DNA from: Datura wrightii
Taxonomy: Eukaryota; Streptophyta; Magnoliopsida; Solanales; Solanaceae
Reading direction: 5' to 3'
Assembly (NCBI GenBank): GCA_035772735.1
Contig: JASDFA010000016.1
Coordinates: 147,324,501 to 147,388,500, forward strand
Length of the DNA stretch: 64,000 bases
In this document: positions 1 through 11,178 of the stretch, piece after piece
Position numbering within the stretch: position 1 is the first letter of the stretch
Layout of the letters: each line of letters opens with the position of its first letter
The notes under the pieces: generated by a model
Told to the model about the DNA's origin: nothing
Databases searched by the model: none
Seen by the model: the letters and a program-made list of their open reading frames with translations, nothing else
Translations under genes and position numbers: made by a program

Positions 1-850
1 ATGTACGGAACACATAGTCGACCCTGGTATCGCAGCACACCTCTCCCCCTTGGGAGAAGACCTTCACCGTCTGACTCCTCACCACCTCCTTCAGCTTCCT
101 CAATATTGTATCCTCATTTTTCCAAGATTTAACATCAACTACCAAGGATGATTTTGACCTGTTATGTACAACAACACTGCCATCGGTCGAATCGATCAAT
201 CTAACTCCCAGCCTTGCGAGTCGGTGGACATGCTTCAACAACTCCTTCTTTCCCTTATTCACGTGGGACACACTTTCCATGGAGAGTCTATTAAGCACAT
301 CCGCAACCACATTAGCCGTGCCCCGGTGGTAAAGGACACTTACGTCATAGTCCTTAAGTAATTCCAACCACCTCCTTTTCTGAAGATTTAGATCCTTCTG
401 GGTGAACACATACTGCAAGCTCTTGTGATCCGTAAATACATCCACGTGGACCCCATATAGGTAATTCCGCCATATCTTCAATGCTAACACCACCGCGACC
501 AACTCAAGATCATGGGTCGGGTAATTCTTTTCATGAACCTTCAATTGTCTCGAGGCATATGCTATTACCTTCCCATGCTGCATCAACACATATCCCAGTT
601 TGACTCTCAAAGCATCACAATAGACAAAAAAGCCATCGGTACCCTCGGGTAATGTCAACACTAGTGTTGAGGTGAGTCGGGCCTTCAACTCTTAGAAGAT
701 TTTCTCACAAGTATCCGACCATTGGAATTTTACCTTTTTCTGAGTCAACTTAGTCAAAGGTGCCGCAATAGATGAGAAACCATCTACAAACCTTCTGTAA
801 TAACCTGCTAGGCCTAAAACCTCCGGATTTCTGAAGGATTCGCCAGTCTG
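1..850 (-). pseudogene. RNase H and linker to integrase, element A (broken)
   Basis: This stretch aligns with the RNase H-to-integrase part of element C (about 15580-16440) and of G (about 45360-46100). RNase H removes the RNA strand of the RNA/DNA hybrid during reverse transcription. The wording typical of the family can be followed on the minus strand: the 'ASRQLKVHEKNYPTHDLEL' type segment near 480-560 and the strand ending in 'YHPGKANVVADALSR' near 270-350. Several stops and at least one frameshift break it, and no long ORF remains. A stop next to position 850 separates it from the reverse transcriptase ORF. It is a dead remnant. Confidence 0.7.
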
Positions 851-852
851 GG

Positions 853-1914
853 CTAATTCTTCACCGCCTCTATCTTCTGGAAATCTACTCTTATGCCTTC
901 GCTTGATACCACATGACCTAGAAATGCTACTGAGTTCAGCAAAAATTCACATTTACTAAACTTTGCATAAAGCTGATGATCCTTGAGGGTTTGCAGCACT
1001 ATTCTCAAATGAGTGGCATGCTCCTCCTTGATTTGGGAGTATATAAGAATGTCATCGATGAACACGATCACAAACATATCCAAATATTTCTTGAGCACCC
1101 TGTTCATTAGGTCCATAAAAGCTATAAGAGCATTAGTTATCCCAAAAGACATAACATCAAATTCATAGTGACCACACCGAGTCCTAAAAGCGGTCTTTGG
1201 GATGTCACTTTCCTGAAATCTGAGCTGGTGATACCCGTACTTGAGGCCAATCTTGGAGAAGCACTTGGCACCCTGAATCTGGTCAAACAAATTGTCGATC
1301 CTGGGTAAGAGATACCTATTCTTGACGGTAACCTTGTTCAACTGCCGGTAATCAATACACATGTGAAGGGAGCCATCCTTCTTTCGAACAAATAAAACTG
1401 GTGCACCCCATGGAGACTGGCTCGGCCTAATGAAGCCCTTGTCCAACAGATCCTTTAACTGATCCTCTAATTCCTTTAGCTCGATGGGAGCCATCCTGTA
1501 AGGAGGGATAGAAATAGGCTGCGTATTTGGCAATAGATCAATAATGAAATCAGTTTCCCTTTCTGCAGGAACACCTGACAAATCCTCGGAAAACACCTCT
1601 GAGTATTCGCACACCATTGGAACTGACTGAATAGTCGGGGTCTCAGAATCCACATCCTTAACCCTAACTAGGTGGTACATGCACCCCTTAGAGATCATCT
1701 TCCTAGCCTTAAGATAGGAAATAAACCAACCTACTGGCACTGCCGAACTACCCTTCCACTCCACAACTGACTCACCCAGAAAATGAAACTCCACGGTACG
1801 AGTCCTAAAATTAATCGAAGAATAACACGCAAACAACCAATCCATACCCAAAATGATGTCAAAATCAGTCATGGAAAATCCTACTAGGTCTATGGAGGTA
1901 ACCTTAACCAACAC
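853..1914 (-). pseudogene. Reverse transcriptase with end of protease, element A
   Basis: An open stretch of about 353 codons, one of the longest in the window. Residues 1-60 are the end of the retropepsin region, including the family-typical 'DFDIILGMDWL'. A linker follows, then reverse transcriptase from about residue 120. Visible landmarks are VLFVRKKDGSLHMCIDYRQL, a GYHQLRF segment and the catalytic motif FIDDILIYS with both aspartates present, then FSKCEF and AFLGHVVSSEGI. The enzyme copies element RNA into DNA. The frame differs from the upstream protease piece (overlap at 1890-1914), so a frameshift separates them, and the ORF ends early before RNase H. The active-site motif is kept, unlike in E and G. 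Confidence 0.88.
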
Positions 1915-2110
1915 AATCTAGCTACACCCGAATCCCCGACAGAGGTAGAAACTGAAAACGGTTCTGACAAGGTCTCGGGATTAAATAAAAGGCTACTAGC
2001 AATGTAAGGAGTCATGAAAGACAATGTAGCTCCCGGATCTAGCAAGGCATAAACATCAATATGAAAGACACGCAACATATCAGTGACCACGTTGGTGAAG
2101 CCTCCTGTTC
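1890..2110 (-). pseudogene. Aspartic protease (retropepsin) fragment, element A
   Basis: The fragment reads MVTDMLRVFHIDVYALLDPG followed by ATLSFMTPYIASS, the DPGATLSF form of the retropepsin active-site loop found in the other copies here (C 17502-17687, G 47092-47430). Protease would cut Gag-Pol into working units. The frame ends at 1890 and the rest of the domain continues in the frame of the 853-1914 ORF, so a frameshift lies near 1900. Confidence 0.8.
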
Positions 2111-2269
2111 TTGGTGTGTGGCAAGGGCATAGAATTGGTTTTGGCGCTAACCGCCACCCCCACTAGTAGATGCTCCCTGTGGAGCTGAACGGGCTGGAGC
2201 TGCTGCTATCTTGGTGGTTTGTGTTCGACCCCTATCATCACCCTGGCTAGCATATGGGCACACATGGCA

Positions 2270-3310
2270 CATGTGCCCAGGTCTACACACCCAAAACAGA
2301 CATTTGAACTAAGTACGCACTCTCCAGTATGACTCTTTTCGCACTTCCCACAAGCTGGAGAGGTATACTCTAACTGGGTACCCCTCTTATTCGTCGACCC
2401 TGAAGTCTTGTTCCTCCGATCAGCCTTTTGTTTGGATGGAATCTAGCTAAGGATGGTGCTGGGGCTAGTGACCTCTGCTTAAACTGTGGACGGTAGCCAC
2501 CACCGGACCTCTAATGCGAAAACTCGTGGCTATCTGTCTGATCCCTCTTTACCTCCCTCTCCCTCGCATGAGCCGCCTCCATCTGCTGAGCGTACAATAC
2601 TATGCGAGGAAAGTCCATATCTTTGTGAAGCATGGAGGTCTTGCAATCCTTGTATAAATAACCAACTACACCATGAATGAATCGACTCACCTGCACCCTC
2701 TGATCCATCACCAACCCTGGGACATACTTTGTCAAATGAGTGAACTCAAGATAATACTCCAGCACTGTCATCTTTCCCTGCTTGAGGTTCACAAACTCAA
2801 CTGTTTTCAATTCCCTCATCTCCCGAGGGAAGAACCTGTCGAGAAAGGCCATGTGGAACTCATCTCAGCTGATAGGGCCCGCTCACGCTATCCTGCTGTC
2901 CTTCCATTTCTTGTACCAAATATGAGCGACCACTTTTAGCCAATAAGAGGCTAAGTCCACACACTCTCCATTTTTCACTTTCATAACCTGAGTGACCTTC
3001 AGGATCCCATCAATGAACTCGTGTGGATCCTCATCCCTCTTCGATCCCGTGAACTCAAGAGGGTTCAACCTCAAGAAGTCTCTAATTCGAGCCGCCGCCG
3101 CATTGCCATTCTGGGGAACCTACGCAATAGCCTGCTGATCGACCTGAGTGGTCAAGGCCTTTGCCAACATCTAAATCCCTGCCCAAAACTCAGCGTGGGC
3201 AGCTGGCTCTGGTGCTTGGGGCTCTGGAACAAGTGGGGCTTGCTGATGCCCATGATGATTGCCATCTCCGTGGACTTCATCATTTCCATTCTCTTTCCGT
3301 TCATTCTTCT
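2270..3310 (-). pseudogene. Gag with degenerate zinc knuckle, element A
   Basis: Gag forms the virus-like particle and binds element RNA. Two open pieces cover the retrotransposon gag core: 2883-3074 (FTGSKRDEDPHEFIDGILKV, a variant of the DEDP-x-F motif) and 2511-2852 (AFLDRFFPREMRELKTVEFV, then a YYLEFTHLTKYVPGLV segment). A CCHC zinc-knuckle region lies at about 2280-2345 and shows the HTGECVL spacer and the CFGC start, but a one-base shift puts the histidine and last cysteine in another frame. The usual ATG at the start of the MAPRR type N-terminus is not kept (ATC near 3318-3320). Not functional. Confidence 0.75.
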
Positions 3311-3321
3311 AGGAGCGATAA

Positions 3322-3514
3322 TTCAGCAATCGCGAATTGAATGAGTTAGAAGGATGGAGAGACTTTTCATTGCACGACATAGAACATGAAAGAAGGAAAC
3401 ATTTCCTAAAATGTTTAGTAGCCTCTTCGTCATAGGTGTGGCTCTCTTCATACCCATGAAAATGAATCTACCTAACGCTGCTTTCAAACATCCTAGGACA
3501 CTTCAAAACCTATT
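3322..3514 (-). other. 5' leader of element A, between primer site and gag
   Basis: This is the untranslated leader. It is homologous to the leaders of C, D, E and G, which hold a conserved open stretch ending at gag (see findings). In A that stretch is broken by one extra base near 3405. Confidence 0.6.
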
Positions 3515-3527
3515 GCTCTGATACCAA
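3515..3527 (-). promoter_or_regulatory. Primer binding site, element A (tRNA-iMet type)
   Basis: On the minus strand it reads TTGGTATCAGAGC, the plant initiator-methionine tRNA primer site, three bases inside the LTR edge. Confidence 0.88.
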
Positions 3528-3530
3528 GTT

Positions 3531-5985
3531 TTTCACGACCCGAACATACTCTCGGATCGTAGATAAGGGACAAGGGACACCAAGTCGACCCATGGCTCAT
3601 GCATACAACTATTCTCATTCAAATAAGAGGAACGATAATCATAAAGATATAGTAGGAATGTAATCATAACATAGCATCAAGAAAGACCAACGCTTTTACA
3701 TAGTTGAGTACTACATACTTGTCCGAAAGTCTCTATTACATAAGATGGGTTGATGGGACAACATCCCCAACTAACCTTACCAAAACTGAATGTAAACAAC
3801 ATAAAAGTCTGTAAAACAACCTTCAGAACATGAGGACTTACAAACAAGCAGAAACCATAAGTTGAGATGGCCTAAGGGTGAGGATAAGCCTAAGATCCGG
3901 ACCCTGTATCATGAAACGATACAACATAGAAAGTATGCGGTCAGTACGTGTGTATGAAAGATAAGTAAAATAGGAATTTTAAAAGCAAAGTAAAATCAAA
4001 AATAGACATAAGAGAAGGACATCGTTCTTGCATCAAAATTCTTCCCGATAAAATATAACGCTCAAGACTTTTAAATCATTCATAATCATTTATTATCATA
4101 ATCGTAAATAGCTTTATCATAATATAACTTGAGCCAATAGAATAATTATAAAAATTCATAAAACATGTGGAACAATGAGAGGACTCTTCAAAACCGACAC
4201 CATCATGGTAGAGCCTTTAATGATGCCCCACTGTCTCGCTACACTGAGCAGAGCCAGCTCTGGCTTGCTAAGCGAGGGTCATGCATAAGGAATAATATCA
4301 CATTTGAGGGGATCATTGTCATAACATCATAACATTTACAACCTATGGTGGCACATGGTTAGGAGACACCGACGTAGTCCTTTGAACGCCGGGCTTCTCG
4401 GTGCTAGACACGGCTCCCAAAAACATGCATATAGGCTAATACATAAATCATTAACATCATGAATAAAAATTCATTGGAGAAGATATAAAATTTATCATTG
4501 TTGATCCCCTTTAAAACATCCTTAGCCAAGAATAACATTTAAAACCTACGATGGCACATGGTTAGGAGACACCGGCGTAGTCCTTTGAACGCTGGGCTGC
4601 TCGGTGCTAGACACGGCTCCCAAAAACATGCATATAGGCTAATACATAAATCATTAACATCATGAATAAAAATTCATTGGAGAAGATATAACATTTATCA
4701 TTGTTGATCCCCTTTAAAATATCCTTAGCCAAGAATCAAGGCCCTTTTTAATCGACCAACATCATAAATTGATAAATCATGAAATTTGTTTCATAAATAA
4801 TTTTTTATCATGTGGGCATTGCCCAATGCTTCATCATACTCAATTCTTTCAAACTATACTCATAAACATGGGTATCTTGGATTCATGCATTTTTGTAATC
4901 AATAAACTTAAAATAATGACTATTCATCATATATCATAATTTCCATAAACTTCCACAAATGGGAAATTTAGAATTTAAAAGCTTGAAACATGAATTAAGG
5001 AAAATAATAATAAAACCTTCCCATCATGCATATTTCCATAAATAAAACTCAATTAAAACATACCCATATAAAGAAATCATATTGACATTATTTTGGTAAA
5101 ATCCCATGGAATTTGAGTAGGAGAATTCATGACTTTAATCGAATTTGGGCATGGGTGAGGAAGAATTCCACCCATTTTAAAACCCTACATACTTGGGAAT
5201 GGAGAGACTCGAAGTTCCTTGAACACCCACAAAGAAATTGAAGAAAACTTTGGGGAAGAAGGCCTTGAATCTCCCAAAAACCTCTCTAGAATCCTTGTAT
5301 GATAATGGGCATGCCTAAGGACTTAATTCATATTACCATACTCAAAAAATATCCCAAACGACATAGTTTAGGGGAAAAATGTGTAAAGGTTGAAAATACC
5401 CTTAAAATAATTTCACTGAAAACTGCCCCGTACGGACCAATGACCGACCCAACGGGTCGTGGCAACATACCACGGCTCGTGGTATCGAGTTGTCGGGTGA
5501 ACTACCTCATGACACATCTCAGATCCCTTCTCACGACTCGTTAGGACGAGTCGTTACTTCAAACCATGGGTCGTTGCAACTACCGTCATCAACTCCTTGA
5601 CCAATCTGATTCCCTTTTCCATGAGCCTCACCACAACTCATTGTGACTTCCAACGAGTCGTGGTTTCCATCCGTTGAATGCACTAGAAACCTCAACCAAC
5701 CAATAACGACTTGAAACAATGGGTCATTGTATATTACCATGGATCGTGGGATGGCCCGTTTATTCCTCCTCAGCCTAAGTCCCAACCTCCTAATGACTAG
5801 TGACAACGGCTCATTATTCCTGACAATGGGTCATTGTACCATCTGATTTTTCCTATGATTCTCTGACTTCCCAAACCACGACACCACGAGTCCTTGGGTC
5901 GTCCGTCCAGTGATATTTTTGCAATTTTCTACACTTTTCAATTTTAACTCCCGGGTCTATTCTTAGGCCTTTCCGGGGTATTACA
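3531..5985 (-). repeat. 5' LTR of element A
   Basis: About 2455 bp, bounded by the primer site on the left and by GGGGTATTACA on the right. On the minus strand it starts TGTAATACCCCGG. The inner edge reads TTTCACGACCC where C and G have TGTCATGACCC or TGTCACGACCC, so the TG has mutated. It is homologous end to end to the LTRs of C and of the E/G array. U3 (about 5440-5900) holds several copies of GACTCGT and its complement. It contains a 203-bp tandem duplication. Confidence 0.85.
4330..4735. repeat. Two-copy 203-bp tandem duplication inside LTR A
   Basis: Copy 1 is 4330-4532 and copy 2 is 4533-4735. Both start TAACATTTAMAACCTAYGRTG and end CCTTAGCCAAGAA. Only a few differences are visible. 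The LTRs of C, E and G have one copy of this segment. Confidence 0.9.
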
Positions 5986-7152
5986 ATACATAATCTGTAG
6001 ACAAGACTCGGGAGTGGGATGGTAGTGCTCAGTCCTATAGCCCTATCTCAGATCTCCTCTACTTTAACCGTCGGAATGTTCATGGTTTATCTCGACATGA
6101 TCCATGTCACCAAAGTTGCTCTATTTGCCTTGAGGGTGTAATCATTAACCATAGGCGCTAACTTGTGGTGGACTAATGTCTAGCAGGCCTTCGATACGAA
6201 GTTCAGCGAGGCTTTGGTGACCTGCTTTCTACTAGCCAGTCAATCAACTTCCTCCTTGTCATTGGCTAGAAACCCAACTAGCCATATAACTTGTCTCTAC
6301 CTCTCCTCAAACCCCAGCTGCTTTACCTTTTTCAGAACCTCAACTCGGTACTCAAACTCAACTGTGGTCTCCGACACTCAGAAGTGAGGCTCATATAATA
6401 TTTGTGTTATGGTCTGCTCAGAGATGTCAACTGCGTGTCCCCAAAACATCACACTCTCAAGCTTGGGATGTTCTTCCAATTTTTGCACACCCTTTGCCTT
6501 CTGCTCAATTATGGACAAATAATTAGCATAGAATTCCAGGACCATCTCTGCACTGTATTTCTCTAGAGTTCTAACCATCCATTCGAATCAGTAGAAGCTA
6601 AAAATTCGCTTCATTTCCTAAACCTCATTCAAAACACTGGTGAGGATCCACAGATCTTTCTATATACTCCGCCTTGGATGATTCTTTGGAGGTGAGAGCC
6701 AGACCCCGCTCCTAATTAACTTGAGCATCAGGCACTTTCAACCTAATATTACGATTCTCCCGAGGTGAAGTTTGGTCACCTTCTTCCTCAGCAGCCTCTT
6801 CCTCAGACCCAGCCACATCATTACCATCTTCACACTGGCCCTCCTCAGACCCTTATTCCTTATTAGAGCCACTCGTGGACTCTTGGGTCTAATCACCTAC
6901 TCCCTCTTTAGACTGGGGAGCAGTTGCTAGAACAACGGATGTTGCTTTGGCTTGAGCCTTGGCTTGTGCACTAGTGGTCCATGGATCATCAGTGCCAGAT
7001 GTATCTATTTGGTCTTCCTCCCTCAACCCACTAGGGGTGTTGCCTACATGATCAGAGTTGAAGGGATCATCTCTCAATGCCCTTCGAGCAACTATTTTAG
7101 CTCTGACCTGCTTGTCGTGGGGCTTTTTCTTTGATATCCTCTTGAGTGTCAT
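5986..7152 (-). pseudogene. Transposase_32-type (putative plant transposon protein) ORF, element B
   Basis: The minus-strand reading starts with a basic stretch (MTLKRISKKKPHDKQVRAKI, 7152), passes through an acidic, Thr/Ser-rich linker, and then shows landmarks of the family known as 'putative plant transposon protein' (Pfam Transposase_32): LEFYANYLSI near 6540, then HHKLAPMVNDYTL, ANRATLVTWI and STTIPLPSLVYRLC nearing 5990. I count several in-frame stops (for example near 6880, 6715, 6375 and 6185), so it is dead. The gene runs straight into the LTR edge of A at 5985, which interrupts it. No biochemical function is established for this family. Its place here, after protease and the post-pol motif of an Athila-like element, suggests an extra retrotransposon ORF, as in element I. 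The family call is from memory of its motifs. Confidence 0.65.
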
Positions 7153-8635
7153 TATACCTATGGAGAAAACGCTTAATATCTATGATCTGAGAAAAAGAAA
7201 GCAAGAACAATATCCTTTGATGTTTTCCACGAGTCTACAGCAGGGGTCGTACCTTGGTGGTACAATTTGTATTATGACTTTTGGTTCATGATCGAACTAT
7301 CACGACTCCAAGGTATGACTCGTACTAACATGGTCTTCTTCATACTAAGGGTCGTAATGAGGGATTTATTTAAATTATATTCCTCTGTATTTTTCTATGA
7401 ATCATATTATGGATCGTAATTAGATTCTACGGTTATATAAAGGATCTTCCTGTTACTTTTGAACTTTGACCCTTTCAAATTCATGGTATGGTCACCAGGT
7501 ATGATTCCTAGTAGGATATCGCAGATCGTACTAGGTCCTGTACCAACACCTACACTTTCAGTGACCTGGGAAAGTCCAAACGAGTCATCATACGAGCCGT
7601 GGTACGAAACCACGAGTCGTAGGAGGACTTGCGAAGCCCGTCCTTACCTTATTTTTGTTCAGTTGTTCAAATTAACAAATCTTCCATGGGTACTCAAAAT
7701 TCCCCATCATAAGTATGCAATTTTGTCAATTTGACCTACCTAGGTAACGCCGACATGTTTCACACCCAAGTAACTAAATATCATCAATCAAATTTTATTG
7801 TTTGAGCATTTTGAATTCCTACCCGCTCAATGCATTGGCACGTCAATCTATTGATCACCTTCCTCTACCCCCTTTCTCAGCAGTTTTAAGGAATCATAGT
7901 GGCCTTTTGGTTTATACATAACAAGATTTTCTAATTTAACACATTTAATTACTTGATATCTTTCAAGTTCTTGCTCAACTTTAAGCTTGCTTTTGTTTTG
8001 GGGTGTGAATTCAAAATGCTCATGCAACTTCACTTGCACAAATTCGAGCTTGCACATATTTAAGCTTGAGTTACGGGTGTGAGGATCGTGGGTGAAAATC
8101 GTGGGTTGAAGTTTATGTTTGTATGGGTGTGGTTGTCCGAATGAATTTGATTTAAATAGGTTAGGGTGGATTTTCAACGATCCGGGTCGAGTCGGGTCAA
8201 TTTCATTAATTTCGCCCATCACGACTCATACTATGAGTCGTAGGTTGTACCTACGACTTGGGCTCGTAGCAGAAGACATTAAGAACTTACCTAGGGACCT
8301 ATGAGTGCATGGTACAACTCGTACATGATTGTACAAACCGTACTATGGCTCATAGGTCATTGCTTTCTGTACTTCCACACATAGCATGGTTCACCATTAC
8401 AATGGGTATTAAGACTCGTACAATGGAGGTACAATTTGTAATGACAAACTGTAACATGAACTCATGCTTCATCCCAGTCTCTGCCTTTAATCATGGGCTA
8501 TACTACAAGGTATGCCTTGTCCCTACAACTCGTAGTGAGACTCGTAGTATAGTCATGTGTTGCAATTTTCACCCACCTGTTTTGTTTCACCTGCACACTG
8601 AACACACATCAGTTAAGATACTTGGGTTACCTTTC
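7153..8635. other. Spacer inside element B with palindromic GAGTCGT motifs
   Basis: No recognisable gene. A minus-strand open stretch (7848-8222, 124 codons) resembles nothing I know. Two parts (7220-7640 and 8220-8570) are rich in GACTCGTA/TACGAGTC type words. At 8221-8241 ACGACTCATA and TATGAGTCGT form a perfect palindrome around one base, and at 8237-8257 GTCGTAGGT and ACCTACGAC form a second, overlapping hairpin with a 3-base loop. Confidence 0.5.
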
Positions 8636-8750
8636 AAGAAGCGCTTGATTTAATGTCGCAGTACAACAAAGGTGGTCTGGCTACTAAGACTTCACCAAAC
8701 CACCTCATGGGTTGCCTTCCAAGAAGAGCCTGATTTAAGATTACGGCACG
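8636..8750 (-). repeat. Duplicated post-pol motif of element B
   Basis: Two copies about 85 bp apart (starting near 8636 and 8721 on the plus strand) of a motif that on the minus strand reads TTAAATCARGCKCTTCTTG followed by RAAGGYAACCCA. From memory, a very similar sequence ending GGGAGGCAACCCA follows the pol gene in many plant Athila-type elements. One copy also occurs in element F near 38390-38410. Confidence 0.6.
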
Positions 8751-8879
8751 ACTCAAGTCTCTTGACTACTCAAAATTAATCAAGAAATTCACTATTATCC
8801 TCTCTTGTTGAGACAACCCTAAACTCATTAGGCTTCTTCATTGACCAGCAAACATTAAAAGTGTCCTCCTCTTTTGTTC
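8751..8879 (-). pseudogene. Remnant after the protease domain, element B
   Basis: After a frameshift the minus strand keeps the family-like words SMKKPNEFRVVS (about 8815-8850). These belong to the linker between protease and reverse transcriptase in this lineage. Reverse transcriptase itself does not follow, so the deletion point in pol lies here. Confidence 0.5.
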
Positions 8880-9734
8880 ATCTTGAATTTTAGTTTGCTA
8901 GCCTCAACTTCCACTAAAGCTCTCCCAATGGCAAGGAATGGTCACCTAAAATGATGGGAACCTCAAAATTAACCTCGCAATCTAGGGTCACGAAGTCTGT
9001 AGGGAAGATTAAACGGTCCATCTTAACTAGCACATCAAATAGGACCCCCACTGGCTTTTTGACTATGCGGTTTGCCATCAATAGCCGCATTGAATTTTGT
9101 GTGGGTGCTCCCAAGCCAAGCTATTTGAATATAACCAAAGGAATCAAGTGGATGCTAGCACCCAAGTCACACAGTGCCTCCACGAACTCAAAATCACCAA
9201 TCATGCATGGAATGGTGAAGGCACTTGGATCCTCCTTCTTTTGAGCAAGGACCTGTGAGACTATGGCACTACAATGATGCAAGATACAACCTGTCTTATA
9301 GCGCACAGACCTCTTCTTGGTCACAAGATCCTTCATGAAGTTGGCATATCCAGGCATCTACTCCAATCCTCGGCCAATGGTATGTTCACAGATAACTATT
9401 TAAGAATAGAGAGAAATTGCTAGAACTTACTATCTTCTGCCTTTTTTTTCATCCTTTGAGAGAATGGTTGCAGTGGTCAAGGGATAACCTTATAAATATG
9501 TGTGGCCCCTTTCATCTAACCTTTATTAATTTCAAACTCCATTAGATCACCTGGAGCCTCAGTCAACTCAGCCTCACCTATAGGCTTATGCTCAGCAACC
9601 TCATCTTCCTCACTAATCTCAATCTCCTTCAATTTTTCCATCTCAACTACAACTTGCACAGGGGGATCAACTGTGGTATTTCCACTCCTAGCCATCACAG
9701 CCATACAATGACTATCATTCTTTATATTTTTCAC
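8880..9734 (-). pseudogene. Aspartic protease and gag-protease linker, element B (Athila type)
   Basis: Three open pieces. At 9734-9516 is the linker with AVMARSGNTTVDPP, the Athila 'AVTLRSGK' region, followed by an acidic segment. At 9357-9121 is the start of protease: FMKDLVTKKRSVRY, NCSAIVSQ-like HHCSAIVSQ, then EDPSAFTIPCMIGDFEF and the active-site loop ALCDLGASIHLIP, with Asp in DLGAS. At 9114-8914, in the same frame after a TAG at 9118-9120, come the conserved strand MRLLMANR, PVGVLFDVLVKMD, FPTDFVTLDCEV and VPIILG. The protease would process Gag-Pol. Dead because of the internal stop and a frameshift near 9430-9515. The lineage call is firm from the wording of these blocks. Confidence 0.82.
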
Positions 9735-11178
9735 TGTGCTGCTAGGGAGTGTTCCTTCTTCCTATGGCTTAGAGAGGCCGACATCTGACTAAGCGTCTAC
9801 TAAATCTGTTTGGTCGCTATGGCATGCGATTCAACTTTCTGGCTCATACCATATATATATCCCCCGAAATGTCCCTCAGCTAATCATCAGTGGACTTTAC
9901 CTTTTTGAGCATCTCAGCCATAATGTTGTCTAGTCTTGAGGATGCAATCTCACCCCACGTGCATTAGGAGGAACATACAAACTAGCAAGATCGTTGCAAA
10001 ATCAATCATTATTTCTCCATTCTCCCTCTTTCTCATGAACTCATCTCCTATCCCTATACCTGTTATTATTGTAGTTGTCTCAATACCAATTCCAACCCCG
10101 ATATTTGGAACCTTGGCACCAAGTGTCCTGTCCAGACCCTTGGGTGTTGGCCTATAAACCCACCACCTGGTTGTCAAAGAAGTTTGCCTCCTTCTAAGAA
10201 TTTGAATGCTCCTGCCCTGGTTCCTAACTTTGAGCTCCCACTTCGTTTACCTTCCTAGCACCAACACCCATGATATGCTCTGTGAGCAGATCTAATGATG
10301 TCCACATATGAGCTAGCTCCTGATCACGCTTCTCCTCTTTTCTGCATTGATCTGCAGACATACCAACATCATACGTACCTGCAGCAGCTTCCGCTTCCCT
10401 GGTGTGTCAGGCCATGCTTGTCTTAGTCACTCTATCCAAATAATGGCAACTTGCTCCCACGTGTGACTCATCAACGCTCCTCCCGCAGCCATATCTACTA
10501 CAACTTTTTTATTGTTATTTAACGACCTATAAAAAATTTCCAGCAAACTGTCATCTGGAATTTTATGATTTGGGCACTTCATCAAGTTCTTCTTAAATCT
10601 CAACCATGTCTCATGCAATGCCTCAGTCTTCAATTGTTGGAAGTTATGAATTTCGTCCTTTAACTGTAGCATCCTGGTAGGTTGGAAGAACCTTTCTAGG
10701 AAACCTTTTTAAGCTCCCTCCAGTTGGTAATGGAGTCATTGGGCAACTCCGATAACCATAAAGTGGCATCTCCAGAGATAAAGAATGGGAAGAGTCTCAA
10801 CCATATCGCGTTCTGGCTTACACCCAGTAACCTATACGCCTTGCATATCCTGAAGAAATTCATCAAGTGCAGGTTAGCATCGTCAACTGCATGACCACTG
10901 AACACCCCTTTCATATTCAACAGTTGTATCATGGTGCTAGTAATATCAAACTTTTCCGCAGCAGGCAAAGGTGGTTGTACGATAGCTCCATTTGACCCAA
11001 CTTCATCAATATATGGGTCATCCTCATCATAGAACTTAGGAGCATATATGTGGTCTCTATTGACCCTTCCATGGGGAACAACATTCAGTACTTCCTCCGG
11101 AGCATCCTCAACTTCTTGAAGTGCAGCTTGCCGAGTTTCTTAAGCCATGCGGGCCTCTCTCTGCTTAGGGTTCTCCAT
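9735..11178 (-). pseudogene. Gag, element B (Athila type)
   Basis: The start codon is the ATG at 11178-11176 (minus), giving MENPKQREARMA and then an in-frame TAA near 11140. The same frame continues through FYDEDDPYIDEVGSNGAIVQ, then EKFDITSTMIQLLNMKGVFS, NLHLMNFF and DATLWLSELP to about 10696. A frameshift near 10690 moves the core's second half (FQQLKTEALHETWLRFKKNL, CPNHKIPD, DMAAGGALMSHTWEQV) to the frame of 10672-10427. The C-terminal part is degenerate but recognisable (ASLYVPPNARGEIASSRL near 9960, AEMLKKVKSTDD near 9900). Gag forms the particle and binds the RNA. The same protein is seen truncated in element M (58833-59175). Confidence 0.8.

Larger units (their letters stand above)
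1..5985 (-). mobile_element. Element A: Tekay-like Ty3/gypsy retrotransposon, left end outside window
   Basis: Reading right to left it has a 5' LTR (3531-5985), a primer site, gag, protease, reverse transcriptase and an RNase H/linker remnant that leaves the window at position 1, so integrase and the 3' LTR are not visible. Sequence and domain order match elements C, E and G. The LTR edge at 5985 lies directly inside the Transposase_32-type ORF of element B, so A inserted into B. The flank next to the edge is ATACA (5986-5990); the partner duplication would be left of the window. All coding parts carry stops or frameshifts. The chromovirus call rests on similarity to C and G, which show the chromodomain; A's own is not in view. 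Confidence 0.88.

Noticed and set aside
3021..3344. Plus-strand ORF of 107 codons with hydrophobic end
   Set aside because: Antisense to gag of A; the equivalents in C and E (18787-18975, 40985-41215) are likewise shadows.
3515..3527. tRNA-like sequence GGTATCAGAGC considered as a tRNA gene
   Set aside because: Only the 3'-end complement is present, next to an LTR in every case, so it is a primer binding site.
8221..8257. Palindromes considered as terminal inverted repeats of a MITE
   Set aside because: No matching second end or target duplication is found nearby, and the same word is common in the LTRs of this window.
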